Assembly (NCBI GenBank): GCA_017399225.1
Contig: JAFQEB010000091.1
Span: forward strand, 1-56,335
Source: Clostridia bacterium
Lineage (GTDB): Bacteria > Bacillota_A > Clostridia > Christensenellales > Aristaeellaceae
DNA length: 56,335 nucleotides
Reading direction: 5' to 3'
In this document: piece by piece, positions 42,616-51,607 of the stretch
How positions within the stretch are numbered: the stretch's first letter is position 1
How the letters are laid out: every line of letters starts with the position of its first letter
The notes under the pieces: generated by a model
What the model saw: only the letters and a program-made list of their open reading frames with translations
Told to the model about the DNA's origin: nothing
Databases searched by the model: none
Program-made: the position numbers and the translations under genes

Positions 42616-44298
42616 TTACATCGGCGGAACCACGGTAGGCTCAGCCGTAGGCGCTTCCGTCATCGTGACAGGCTCGGCATTCTGTTCTGCCTGCTCCGGT
42701 TCACGCTGAAGACTGAGCATCGTTTTTACCGCGTTTTCAGTCAGCAGATCCAGCAGTTCCTTCACGCGGGTCTCGCTCAGCTCCGCCATGTTCTCTGCAC
42801 CGGCAGTCGGCAGCGTTTCATGGGCCCACTGTTCCGCAGTACGAAGGTTGGCCGTCAGCCCGACCTCTGCATCTGGGAGCACAGCGTTGATCGTCACAGC
42901 GATCTTGACCGGGCGGTTCGGACGATCCGTTTCATGGGTGTAGCCGACGCTCGCGTCAAAGGAAATCGGCAGGAAGTCAACATAGCCGCTCTGCAGAGGA
43001 TCAGCTGCATCCGTCAGGCTGGCATCAGGTTCCACTGCCACAGAGAAGGTCATATCCTCATGCTTGGCCCACTCGTCATCCTCCCAAAGACGCTTGCTGG
43101 TCTTATAGGTGAATGCGGCGGAAAGCTGGGGTTCAGCACTTCCCTCTGCAGGCATGATGCGGACGAATCCCTTCTTCTGGCTCGTTTCCGCATTGGCTAC
43201 GCTTTCGTCCACGATCAGGCTGATCGTGCGAGCGGGGCTGGAGACGCTGATGGAAACATCATCCTCCGACTGGCTGAAGGAGATTCGCTGGAGATCAGCC
43301 AGCACCCCATCGTAGGGCAACGAGAAAGAATCTTTCAGAAGGCGGCCAAGGGAGTCCGTCAGTTCGGCCGGAAGCTCCGGCAGCGGCAGTGACACACCCA
43401 TACCGACGGTTTCGCCCATGACGGTCATTTCCCTTTCAAGGAGGATGTCCCCGCTCAGGGGCAGTGTATCAATGCAGTATTCATAGAAGTACATCAGCGA
43501 GGGATTCAGATAAAGCGCACGCTGCTCAGTGGTGACGTGCTGCATCATAAGCGCCTGAAGCTCATGGTCATAGATCATCAGGCCCACCAGATGCTTGGCC
43601 TCCTGCTTCAGATCAGCCGCAGGGATGTTGTAGGAGGTACGCATGGTCGTATGCCCCGTCGTGCCGGATACGACCGGCGCAGCAGCATAGGCAGAAAGCC
43701 ACAGATCCAGCTCGGTATAGTACTTTTCCAGCACCGGCTCCCAGCTTTCGTTCCATTCCTCTTCGCCGATCTGCAGCAGGTTTGCCACAGCGGAATAGGC
43801 GCTCAGGTTTTCCCCGCGGCCAGCCTTTGTCACATTGAGCGGATCGAAGGAATTCAGCATGGCGAAGAAATCGCCCCTGATCAGCTGATACGGGATATGA
43901 ACATCCTTGACCGTGAGGGTCAGAAGGGTGTCCGGAAGCAGCTCGCTGCTGATGTAAAGGGCCTCAGGGCCGCCGTAGATGTAGGTAAGCGCCTGGGGAT
44001 TACCCTGCTCGTCCTCGGCGTAAAGCTTGATCTGCCAGTCATCATCATCCGTGACCATATCGGACAGATCGCCCTGGGCTTCGCCGATGGCGCGCACCTG
44101 CAGCTTCGCCGCTGTAAAGGGCATCAGGATGTTCAGCCATTCCGCCACGCCGGAAGCCGTCAGCGATACGGTGCCGCGCATACCGTTGCCGCCAACCACA
44201 AACTGCTGACGGAAACGCTTGGTGGGCGTCATCTCCTCTGCCATAGCTGCAGGGATCAGAAGCATCAGGCACATCAGAATACAAAGGAATCGCTTCAT
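42616..44298 (-). CDS. secreted protein of unknown function (560 aa)
   Basis: I do not recognise a family. A signal peptide covers residues 1-20 (MKRFLCILMCLMLLIPAAMA, then EE). The mature part is beta-rich with alternating hydrophobic strands (VRAIGEAQGDLSDMV, ALYISSELLPDTLLTLTV), a helical middle section (about 170-260) and a C-terminal Glu/Pro/Thr-rich tail (TMTEAPTAEPTVVPPM). It is very likely exported and non-enzymatic, or at least without an obvious catalytic motif. The next upstream gene encodes a similar-looking secreted protein 20 bp away, probably a distant paralogue. The ATG has AAGGAGTGA upstream. Confidence 0.8.
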   Translation of the reverse strand: MKRFLCILMCLMLLIPAAMAEEMTPTKRFRQQFVVGGNGMRGTVSLTASGVAEWLNILMPFTAAKLQVRAIGEAQGDLSDMVTDDDDWQIKLYAEDEQGNPQALTYIYGGPEALYISSELLPDTLLTLTVKDVHIPYQLIRGDFFAMLNSFDPLNVTKAGRGENLSAYSAVANLLQIGEEEWNESWEPVLEKYYTELDLWLSAYAAAPVVSGTTGHTTMRTSYNIPAADLKQEAKHLVGLMIYDHELQALMMQHVTTEQRALYLNPSLMYFYEYCIDTLPLSGDILLEREMTVMGETVGMGVSLPLPELPAELTDSLGRLLKDSFSLPYDGVLADLQRISFSQSEDDVSISVSSPARTISLIVDESVANAETSQKKGFVRIMPAEGSAEPQLSAAFTYKTSKRLWEDDEWAKHEDMTFSVAVEPDASLTDAADPLQSGYVDFLPISFDASVGYTHETDRPNRPVKIAVTINAVLPDAEVGLTANLRTAEQWAHETLPTAGAENMAELSETRVKELLDLLTENAVKTMLSLQREPEQAEQNAEPVTMTEAPTAEPTVVPPM

Positions 44299-44318
44299 GT
44301 TGAATCACTCCTTGGGTT

Positions 44319-45722
44319 TTACTCAAGCACGACGGCGTTGGACGCATCGATGATCTTTTGCACAGCTTCCGGCGGCATATCCCGGAAGAACCACTCCGCA
44401 TCCGCCCCCATGAGGATGATCAGCGGCTTCACAACCGCCGTTGCAATGGATGCCGCGGCCTCCTGGCGCAGCTGCATCAGCTCCTCTTCGGAGAGCTGAT
44501 CAAGGTCGATCACCCATTCGCTTTCCTGCCAGGCCGGCGTATCGCAGCGGCTGAGATAGACATGCACATCTGCCTGCTCCAGCACATTCTTGCCCTTCAG
44601 CCCCGTCACCAGAACGGAGCCGCTGATCACAGGTGCATCAGGCTCGCCAGAGAGCGTCAGCTGCGGCTCCAGCTGAAGGCCGCTGAAGCTGCTTTCTCCA
44701 GGCAGCTTCTGCTGCAGCTTGAGGCTGCCGGTCAGCACGTCCGCCTCATCGGTGAACGCGTTTTCCAGCGTAAACTCCCCTTTTCGGGTCGTCGTCTGCT
44801 TATCCAGCGTAACGGTATAGGTGAAGGAGCCCTCCAGCTCAATTGCGCCGGTCTTGCTTTTCTGGATCACTCGCTTGAACTCAAGCGTGTTTTTATTTCC
44901 GCCGGATTTGGCCGGTGATGTAAGCGTGATCTCATCGCGGTGTGCGGTGTCATCCCTTCGCATACGCCAGACCAGCTTGACCGTACGCAGGTTGCCCTCC
45001 GGGCCGCAGGTGCCGTTATACTCCATCCGCAGCGGGATCTCCTCTGCCGTACGATACATGCGCAGATTCTGCCGGCCGGAGAAGTTCAGGGAAGTAATGA
45101 TCTCTTTCAGCCAGCCCTCCGGAGTAAGCCGCAGCAGCGTCTCCTTCAGCGAATCTGCATCATCCTTGGGGATCGTGTAGTCCGTGCAGGAACGTGCAGT
45201 ACCCATATCGGTTATATAAGTCTTCACATTGCGACGATCTGCATACTTTTCCAGCTCATTCCCCAGGGCATTCAGGAGCACCCAACCGTCGTCCAGCAGC
45301 GTTTCCGCATCTCCGCGCAAGCCGTACAGGGAGATATCCCCTGTATCCGCGCCAAGAAGCTTTTCCGCTGCACCCTCATCAGAGAGAAATGTAACCCGTG
45401 GTATACTGGAAAGCTGCGTCTCTTCGCCCCGATAGGACAGCGTCAGCGCATTGGACTGACCTGCAAGGATCGATACGCTCCCCGCATTATCTCCTGCGGT
45501 AAGGCGCAATGACAGCTTATCCGTCACCGCCTTCAGCATGGCAAGCCTGTCTTCATCATAGGGCATATGCGCCTTTACGTCTGCAGAGAGCATGACTTCC
45601 AGCGGAATATCCTCCAGCGTCCAGTCCTGTGCAATCCGCAGGAACGGCACTTCTGCCATCGCTGCAGTGCCACATAACAGCAGCGCCAGCAGCAGCGCAA
45701 TGATACTGCGTAATCTGCGCAC
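44319..45722 (-). CDS. secreted protein of unknown function (467 aa), possible paralogue of the next gene
   Basis: A signal peptide occupies about residues 1-23 (MRRLRSIIALLLALLLCGTA, then AMAE). The remainder mixes beta strands and short helices, with one small Cys pair (ARSCTDYTIP, YNGTCGPEGN). Its last third parallels the neighbouring secreted protein: long two-sided strands, then TPAWQESEWVIDLDQL versus RTAEQWAHETL. The start is GTG at 45722, with AAAGGAAAG about 10 bp upstream. Only 33 bp separate it from dusB, so it may be read from the GH127/dusB transcript. Function unknown. Confidence 0.78.
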   Translation of the reverse strand: MRRLRSIIALLLALLLCGTAAMAEVPFLRIAQDWTLEDIPLEVMLSADVKAHMPYDEDRLAMLKAVTDKLSLRLTAGDNAGSVSILAGQSNALTLSYRGEETQLSSIPRVTFLSDEGAAEKLLGADTGDISLYGLRGDAETLLDDGWVLLNALGNELEKYADRRNVKTYITDMGTARSCTDYTIPKDDADSLKETLLRLTPEGWLKEIITSLNFSGRQNLRMYRTAEEIPLRMEYNGTCGPEGNLRTVKLVWRMRRDDTAHRDEITLTSPAKSGGNKNTLEFKRVIQKSKTGAIELEGSFTYTVTLDKQTTTRKGEFTLENAFTDEADVLTGSLKLQQKLPGESSFSGLQLEPQLTLSGEPDAPVISGSVLVTGLKGKNVLEQADVHVYLSRCDTPAWQESEWVIDLDQLSEEELMQLRQEAAASIATAVVKPLIILMGADAEWFFRDMPPEAVQKIIDASNAVVLE

Positions 45723-45755
45723 AGATCATCACTTTCCTTTCATTCCGGACAGTAT

Positions 45756-46718
45756 TTACGGCTCCGCAGCGCATACCTCTTCTGCGAACCGATAAAGCAT
45801 CTCCTTGACCTCGTCAGGATCATCGATCAGGTTGATCTTTCCTCGAAGCTGCGCCGCACCGCGCATACCGCTGACATACCAGCCGATATGCTTTCTCATT
45901 TCATTGACGGCAACGCGCTGCGTCTTCCAGCCGAGCAGCATATCATAATGCCTGATCGCGGTCGCGATACGCTCGTTCACCGTAGGCGGCACATAGCTTT
46001 CACCATTCAGGCGCTGCTTGATTTCTCTGAAGATCCAGGGATTTCCCATTGCGCCGCGGGCGATCATGACGCCGTCAACTCCGGTTTCCTGTACCCGCTT
46101 CAGGGCGTCATCCGCGGTAAATATGTCACCGTTGCCGATGACGGGCACCTTGACCGCTTCCTTCACCCTGCGGACATATTCCCAGTCCGCAGTGCCGGAG
46201 TATTGCTGCATCCGGGTGCGGCCATGGACCGCGATCTCACACACGCCGCAGTCCTCGGCCATTTTCGCCATTTCCACAACATTGATATGCTCATGATCCC
46301 AGCCCAGACGCATTTTGACCGATACAGGCAAATGACTGGCCTTGCAAACAGCCCGCAGGATCTTTTCTGCATTCTCGGGCGTACGCATCAGACCGCTGCC
46401 CTCTCCGGAGGAAGCTACCTTATGTGCAGGGCAACCCATGTTCACGTCGACGCCCTCAAAGCGTCCCATCGCCGAAAGCTCCTCTGCTGCTCTGGCCATC
46501 AGGTCCGCTTCCTTACCGAAGATCTGCACGATCAGACGGGGTTCATCGGGGTGGCGCTCGATCAGAGCTGTCGTTGCCGGATGGTTGCGCGGGGCGTACA
46601 CATAGCCCATTGCGCTGACCATCTCCGTAGTAGCCATATCACAGCCCTGCTCAAAGCACAGCAGACGAAAAGGCCAGTCGGTGATCCCGGCCAGGGGGGC
46701 CAGGCGCAGGCTGATCAT
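45756..46718 (-). CDS. dus: tRNA-dihydrouridine synthase (DusB-like)
   Basis: A 320-residue FMN enzyme that reduces uridine to dihydrouridine in tRNA D-loops. Signatures: the N-terminal [13 protein letters not shown], the catalytic Cys96 in [34 protein letters not shown] and the FMN-binding [26 protein letters not shown]. The ATG at 46718 lies after GGGAGGAAGAA and overlaps the upstream GH127-like stop by 4 bp (ATGA), so translation is coupled. Pairing a tRNA-modifying enzyme with a glycosidase is unusual. Confidence 0.94.
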   Translation of the reverse strand: MISLRLAPLAGITDWPFRLLCFEQGCDMATTEMVSAMGYVYAPRNHPATTALIERHPDEPRLIVQIFGKEADLMARAAEELSAMGRFEGVDVNMGCPAHKVASSGEGSGLMRTPENAEKILRAVCKASHLPVSVKMRLGWDHEHINVVEMAKMAEDCGVCEIAVHGRTRMQQYSGTADWEYVRRVKEAVKVPVIGNGDIFTADDALKRVQETGVDGVMIARGAMGNPWIFREIKQRLNGESYVPPTVNERIATAIRHYDMLLGWKTQRVAVNEMRKHIGWYVSGMRGAAQLRGKINLIDDPDEVKEMLYRFAEEVCAAEP

Positions 46719-48415
46719 GCGTTCTTCCTCCCGGGGAAGAGCGCAATCCGCGCTGCAGTCTGCGCATAAGGAACCAGTACTACGCGCTCCGTCTCGTCCC
46801 CGGAGGCTGCGGGCAGCACCGGAATATCCGCCGGGATGCCGTTCCTCATCTTCCAATCCTTCACAGAATCCACGGCAGCAATGACCTTGCCCTCCTCTAC
46901 CGTGCAGCTGACGAAGCTCTTTGCCCAAGGAGTTCCGGGCTCGCATTCCATCGCCATCAGGATCGGGCCCTGCATGACATACTTGCCCTGGTGATGACCA
47001 TCCAGCACCCGCAGGCTCTTTTCCAGCGTTACGGTGATCACATCGCCGTCATGCCACACGCGGTCGATCTTCAGCATTCCGTCGCGGCAATCCGTGCCCG
47101 CATCGCTCTCCATGCCGTTCACGGTGATCTCGGCGTGTTTTGCCCAGGAAGGCACCCGGAGCTGCACCAGCGCCCGGCTTTCCTGCTTGCAGTGCACCTG
47201 AATGCTGTAGGCGCTGTTCTGCTGGGTGATGGTGACGATCAACAGGCTATCGCCAACCAGTACGGCATATTTGCCGGGAAGGTAAAGATTCACCGTCAAG
47301 CCGTTTTCGCAGGCCATCACGGCGCCGGATACGATCGCAGCGCAGCCGCGCGCAAGACGATTGATCGCCCGCGCATCATGATCAGCCTCTTGACGGAAAC
47401 AGTTGCTTTCCCCGACCTCCGCAGAAACGGTATTGACATACTGGAAGCCAACGATCCCGTCTTCACGGATGCAGGCAGGCAGTGCGTTCAAGGCAATGCG
47501 CTCCACAGCCTCCCAGGCCCAGGCAGACTTCGGGCCCGCTGCGGCACAGCAGAGCGCTTCCGCCCATGCACCAAGCGCAGCAGCGCTAACAGGCATCGCA
47601 GGAGAGGCGCCCTCCAGCATTTCGCCGGATGTTAGGCCGCCGCAGATCGCGCCGTGATAGCGCTGAATACGCTCCCAGCCATTACAGGGGGCATTCAGCT
47701 CCGTTGCAGAGCCGGAATACCAGCCCCGGGCCATGCAGGCACGGGCGCCGTCAGCCAGGTGCTCGGCATGATGCGTGCGGCAAAAATGGGTATAGTAGCC
47801 CTCCCGGCCGCCCTTCTCGATCGCCAGGCAGGTTTCAAGCTCCTCACGGGACATCGTGCGGCTGGTAGCGCGCTGAGAGGAGAAGGTGTTCAGCACACCG
47901 CTCCACTGCATCGTCTGCTCAGAAAGACGTTCGCACAGAGAAAGAAGCGCTGCCTTGCCGGTCACGCGGTAAAGGTTCTCCAGCAGCTCCAGCAGCTCCG
48001 CAGGATTGGCCCAGATTGCATCGTCTGCCATCAGGCACTCCCAGTTCTGTGCAGCCCAGGCGCACCAGCGTGCGATGTGCTCCAGCAGCGGCTTGCGGGT
48101 CTCATATTCATAGAGCGCCCAGCAGGCACGCAGAATGGCAACGCTCTCAGCAGGCGATGCGTCAAAGGAACCATCCTCGCGCTGGCTGCTCAGCACTTCG
48201 CGAATCCGGAGAGACACTGCCTCGTCTTCCGGATGAGCCGTCACGATGCAGGCAAGGCGGAACACACCCTCCAGGGCTGCGGGCTGCAGCTCTTTGCAGG
48301 CAGTCTGATAGAGCATCTTCAGCCGGGGGCTTTCGCTGCGGGCCATACCTGCGCACAGGGGCAGACAACTCATGGCCGTCAGAGGGGCCTTATCAAAAAT
48401 CGGCTTCAGGGGCAT
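46715..48415 (-). CDS. divergent GH127-like (DUF1680) protein
   Basis: A 566-residue cytoplasmic protein with the (alpha/alpha)6-barrel then beta-sandwich order of GH127/DUF1680 beta-L-arabinofuranosidases. Family-like segments are [43 protein letters not shown] and the C-terminal [16 protein letters not shown]...[13 protein letters not shown]. The active-site features of characterised GH127 enzymes, an E-x-C motif and a CC-P-P-N segment that bind zinc and supply the nucleophile Cys, are not evident: the matching stretches read [15 protein letters not shown] and [18 protein letters not shown]. So the activity is doubtful. The ATG at 48415 has TTGGAGGT 6 bp upstream; an earlier in-frame start is less likely. 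It overlaps dusB. Confidence 0.75.
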   Translation of the reverse strand: MPLKPIFDKAPLTAMSCLPLCAGMARSESPRLKMLYQTACKELQPAALEGVFRLACIVTAHPEDEAVSLRIREVLSSQREDGSFDASPAESVAILRACWALYEYETRKPLLEHIARWCAWAAQNWECLMADDAIWANPAELLELLENLYRVTGKAALLSLCERLSEQTMQWSGVLNTFSSQRATSRTMSREELETCLAIEKGGREGYYTHFCRTHHAEHLADGARACMARGWYSGSATELNAPCNGWERIQRYHGAICGGLTSGEMLEGASPAMPVSAAALGAWAEALCCAAAGPKSAWAWEAVERIALNALPACIREDGIVGFQYVNTVSAEVGESNCFRQEADHDARAINRLARGCAAIVSGAVMACENGLTVNLYLPGKYAVLVGDSLLIVTITQQNSAYSIQVHCKQESRALVQLRVPSWAKHAEITVNGMESDAGTDCRDGMLKIDRVWHDGDVITVTLEKSLRVLDGHHQGKYVMQGPILMAMECEPGTPWAKSFVSCTVEEGKVIAAVDSVKDWKMRNGIPADIPVLPAASGDETERVVLVPYAQTAARIALFPGRKNA

Positions 48416-48437
48416 GATCATACCTCCAATATACAAG

Positions 48438-48454
48438 CGCATAATACGCATAAT
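48438..48454. repeat. direct repeats in the GH127-like leader
   Basis: CGCATAAT at 48438-48445 and 48447-48454, 9 bp apart, between promoter and ribosome site. A further CGCA-TTT-TGCG dyad (48475-48485) lies in the promoter spacer. Operator candidates. Confidence 0.4.
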
Positions 48455-48466
48455 AAACCATCATTG

Positions 48467-48495
48467 ATTATAGCGCATTTTGCGTAAAACTGCAA
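48467..48495 (-). promoter_or_regulatory. promoter of the GH127-like/dusB unit
   Basis: On the minus strand TTGCAG (48495-48490), 17-bp spacer, TATAAT (48472-48467). Confidence 0.75.
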
Positions 48496-48515
48496 TGTTT
48501 CCTGTGTAAAAAAGC

Positions 48516-48546
48516 AAAGAACCGCTCCGAAATAGAGCGATTCTTT
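48516..48546 (-). terminator. terminator of the QueG-like gene
   Basis: Arms AAAGAATCGCTC and GGAGCGGTTCTTT on the minus strand, with mismatched centre, then GCTTTTTT. The stem overlaps the stop codon. Confidence 0.75.
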
Positions 48547-49408
48547 ACATATGTTTCTTCCGGATTTCATTAACCGCCCACACCGCATGGGTTCTTACTG
48601 CCTCGGAGGGGTGCTCTGTCAGCCGTTCCAGCTCGGGCAAAAGATCCTCTCGGCCGCTGCAGCCCGCCACGATACATGCACCGCCCAGCACTCGGTTGAA
48701 CATGGTGATCGTCGCGCCGATCCGGTCACGCATCGCAATGGCTGAAGCCTTTGGCGAACGCAGGATATCAACCAGCGGAAAGGGCGTCATCGTCTCCCCT
48801 GCCGGAGCCGCATTATGCGGGCAGCAGCGCTGACAGACGTCGCAGCCGATCAACCGATTGCCCATTTTTTCCCGAACGTCCTCCGGGTAGATCTGGCCGC
48901 TGACCTGCCAATTCCGCAAGCAGCGCTCCCGATGAAAGACGCCGCCCTCCAGCGCGTTGGTCGGGCAGGCTGCTTCGCAACGTCTGCAGTCGCCGCAATG
49001 GAGCGGATGATTCTCCTCTTCCAGATGATCCGTCGCAGGGATGCCCGGGGTGAGCGTGAGGATCTGCACATGGAAGCGGCTGCCATACTCCTGCGTATAG
49101 GAAAGCGTATTGCGCCCCTGGGAAAAGCCACGCAGCCGTGCAAACAATGGCTTAAGGCGGATATCCTCCCGCCAAACGAGACCTTCCTCCGCATGGGCCT
49201 TGGCCAGATCATCCGCAGCGCGGTAGGCCTTCTGGGAGGCGTAGTAGTACGGATGGATCCACGCTTCATTTTCAGCGGGTTCCTGCTCCGACTCGTAGGG
49301 CCAAAGCGCCAGAAGGATGGAGCCCACGTCCGGATAACCACACTCCACGCCATCCAGCACGATGACCCGGTCAAAGCCGGCTGCTTGAAGCTCTGCGATC
49401 ACGTCCAT
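48545..49408 (-). CDS. short QueG-like iron-sulfur protein
   Basis: A 287-residue protein, shorter than typical QueG epoxyqueuosine reductase (about 340-390). Two 4Fe-4S motifs are present: CGDCRRCEAACPTNAL with the Cys of CLRNW, and CDVCQRCCPHN. The DUF1730-like N-terminal part is only partly there, so the cobalamin-binding and base-recognition surface may differ. A C-terminal HEAT-like repeat (LTEHPSEAVRTHAVWAVNEI) is kept. No other queuosine genes are nearby. The ATG at 49408 follows AAAGGAGGGA; upstream in-frame codons belong to the upp terminator. Confidence 0.8.
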   Translation of the reverse strand: MDVIAELQAAGFDRVIVLDGVECGYPDVGSILLALWPYESEQEPAENEAWIHPYYYASQKAYRAADDLAKAHAEEGLVWREDIRLKPLFARLRGFSQGRNTLSYTQEYGSRFHVQILTLTPGIPATDHLEEENHPLHCGDCRRCEAACPTNALEGGVFHRERCLRNWQVSGQIYPEDVREKMGNRLIGCDVCQRCCPHNAAPAGETMTPFPLVDILRSPKASAIAMRDRIGATITMFNRVLGGACIVAGCSGREDLLPELERLTEHPSEAVRTHAVWAVNEIRKKHM

Positions 49409-49435
49409 AAGCTCCCTCCTTTCTGCAAAATCGAG

Positions 49436-49458
49436 AGGAGTCTCCCTGCGGAGACTCC
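49436..49458 (-). terminator. upp terminator
   Basis: GGAGTCTCC, loop GCAG, GGAGACTCC on the minus strand, followed by TCTCGATTTT. It lies between upp and the QueG-like gene. Confidence 0.8.
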
Positions 49459-49478
49459 CCTGCTCGCATGACCAGCCC

Positions 49479-50153
<675 letters not shown>

Positions 50154-50155
50154 TT

Positions 50156-50184
50156 ATTATACTCCTTTCATCGGGTTTTCGCAA
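50156..50184 (-). promoter_or_regulatory. upp promoter
   Basis: On the minus strand TTGCGA (50184-50179), 17-bp spacer, TATAAT (50161-50156). Confidence 0.75.
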
Positions 50185-50206
50185 TGGTTTTTGAAAGAAG
50201 TATGCA

Positions 50207-50237
50207 CAACGCCCTGAGCGATCTGCACAGGGCGTTG
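50207..50237 (-). terminator. hairpin after the unknown membrane protein gene
   Basis: CAACGCCCTG (50207-50216) and CAGGGCGTTG (50228-50237); no clear T-run follows. Confidence 0.5.
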
Positions 50238-50252
50238 CTGGTATCATATTCC

Positions 50253-50885
50253 TTACTCCTCAGAGTCCATGGCAGGCGCGACAGTCTCGTCCGCAACGAC
50301 AGGCGCTTCGGCAGTCTCAATAGGGCCGGCAGCGGCGGAAACGGGCTGAGGCTGCGGCTGATTCTTCTTGCTCATGCCAACGATCACGCCAACCGCGCCG
50401 AGGGCAGCAAACAGCAGCGCCTGGCCAAGGTTCAGCAGGGTGTCCTTGCGGAAGGTTTCGTCGGCGAAGATCTCCTTGTAGACAACACTCTTTTCCGTGA
50501 TGAAGGGCTTCAGGAAATCATCGGTCAGCATAGATGCGGGGTAGCCCATAGTGGCGAGCTCTTCGCGAATTGAATCGAGCGCCTTGGCATACTCGATCTC
50601 GATCATGCCGATCTCGTAGATGGCCTCGCCGATCACGACGGAGAGGATCACGCAGATGATGACGATAACGAACTTCACCGCGCCCTCACGGCCCTTGAGG
50701 AGCTCGTAGCCCTTCACAACAAGGAAGCCCAGCAGCAGGCCCAGCAGCGCAAACACGCGCTGGGTCAGCAGGCCGACAGCGCCCCAGACGATACCGCCGA
50801 GGATCGCGCCAACCAGCGCACCGATCAGGCCCTTGACGACGCTGCCCTTGGACTCCTGATCCTCGTAGTAGTTGTAATTCTCCAT
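50253..50885 (-). CDS. membrane protein of unknown function
   Basis: A 210-residue protein I cannot assign. A Tyr/Asp/Glu-rich start (MENYNYYEDQESKGS) is followed by about three transmembrane segments (about 15-35, 42-60, 70-90), a soluble helical region (about 95-155, IEYAKALDSIREELATMGYP) and a last transmembrane segment near 162-180 before a Gln/Pro/Ala/Glu-rich acidic tail ending AMDSEE. The layout suggests a small multi-pass protein with both charged ends exposed. The ATG at 50885 follows AAAGGAGTG. It has its own promoter. Confidence 0.75.
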   Translation of the reverse strand: MENYNYYEDQESKGSVVKGLIGALVGAILGGIVWGAVGLLTQRVFALLGLLLGFLVVKGYELLKGREGAVKFVIVIICVILSVVIGEAIYEIGMIEIEYAKALDSIREELATMGYPASMLTDDFLKPFITEKSVVYKEIFADETFRKDTLLNLGQALLFAALGAVGVIVGMSKKNQPQPQPVSAAAGPIETAEAPVVADETVAPAMDSEE

Positions 50886-50919
50886 ATACTTACACTCCTT
50901 TGTAAAAAGATGCGCTAAT

Positions 50920-50948
50920 ATCATATCAGCACAGGCAGAAAAAATCAA
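50920..50948 (-). promoter_or_regulatory. promoter of the unknown membrane protein gene
   Basis: On the minus strand TTGATT (50948-50943), 17-bp spacer, TATGAT (50925-50920). Confidence 0.75.
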
Positions 50949-50974
50949 GGCTGCCAGGCTGAATGCGAAAAGTT

Positions 50975-51607
50975 TTACAATTCATCCCCAACATCATCCA
51001 TGACGCGGCGCAATGCCTCTTTTGCCACATCCCAGCTATAGCCTCTGCGGGCCAGCATGGCAAGAATGCGATTGCCGGCTTTGCGGGTGTCTTCGCCCGG
51101 CTTGATGCGGGCAGCGGCCTTCTCAGCGAGGGAAACGGCGCCGGAGAGCTGATCTTCATCGTCGATGGCCGACAGTGCTTCTTCGGCTTCGTCGGCAGAG
51201 ATGCCCTTGCGGCGGAGCTCCTGGGCGATCCGGCTTCGGCCCAGCTTATGGGTGCTGCGGGATTCGACCCACTGCCGGGCGAAATCTGCATCATCCAGCA
51301 GGCCTTCGCGCTCCAGCTTATACAGCACCATTTCCACCGTGCAGGGCCGAAAGCCGCATTGCTGCAGCTTCTGTTCGATCTCCCGTTTACTGCGGGCACG
51401 GGCGGCAAGATAGCCTACCGCCCGGTCGAGGGCATGGCGGTACTGGCGGATCATCAGCCAGTTGTCGTACTCCTCCACATCCAGCTCCTGACCTTCGGTC
51501 AAGGGCCGTTCCCGCATCAGGCTCACGGGAACCAGGAAATCCTCCGATTCGCTGACGGTCACGCGGTATCTGCCGCGCTCCTTGCGGATCCCGGTGATCA
51601 CATCCAT
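50975..51607 (-). CDS. recX: RecX regulatory protein
   Basis: A 210-residue helical protein that binds RecA filaments and limits or modulates their activity. Three-helix repeats of the family are seen: LDRAVGYLAARARSKREIEQKL, VLYKLEREGLLDDADFARQWVESR and KLGRSRIAQELRRKGISADEAEEAL, then AARIKPGEDTRKAGNRILAMLARRGYSWDVAKEAL. The N-terminal 60 residues form a small beta-rich part as in Bacillus RecX. Its ATG (51607) overlaps the end of the upstream beta-lactamase-fold gene by 10 bp. recA is not in the window. Confidence 0.93.
   Translation of the reverse strand: MDVITGIRKERGRYRVTVSESEDFLVPVSLMRERPLTEGQELDVEEYDNWLMIRQYRHALDRAVGYLAARARSKREIEQKLQQCGFRPCTVEMVLYKLEREGLLDDADFARQWVESRSTHKLGRSRIAQELRRKGISADEAEEALSAIDDEDQLSGAVSLAEKAAARIKPGEDTRKAGNRILAMLARRGYSWDVAKEALRRVMDDVGDEL

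Noticed and set aside
32442..48415. A single polysaccharide utilisation locus
   Set aside because: The glycosidases are separated by cysS, nuclease, secreted-protein and dus genes, have separate promoters, and there is no transporter or regulator among them.
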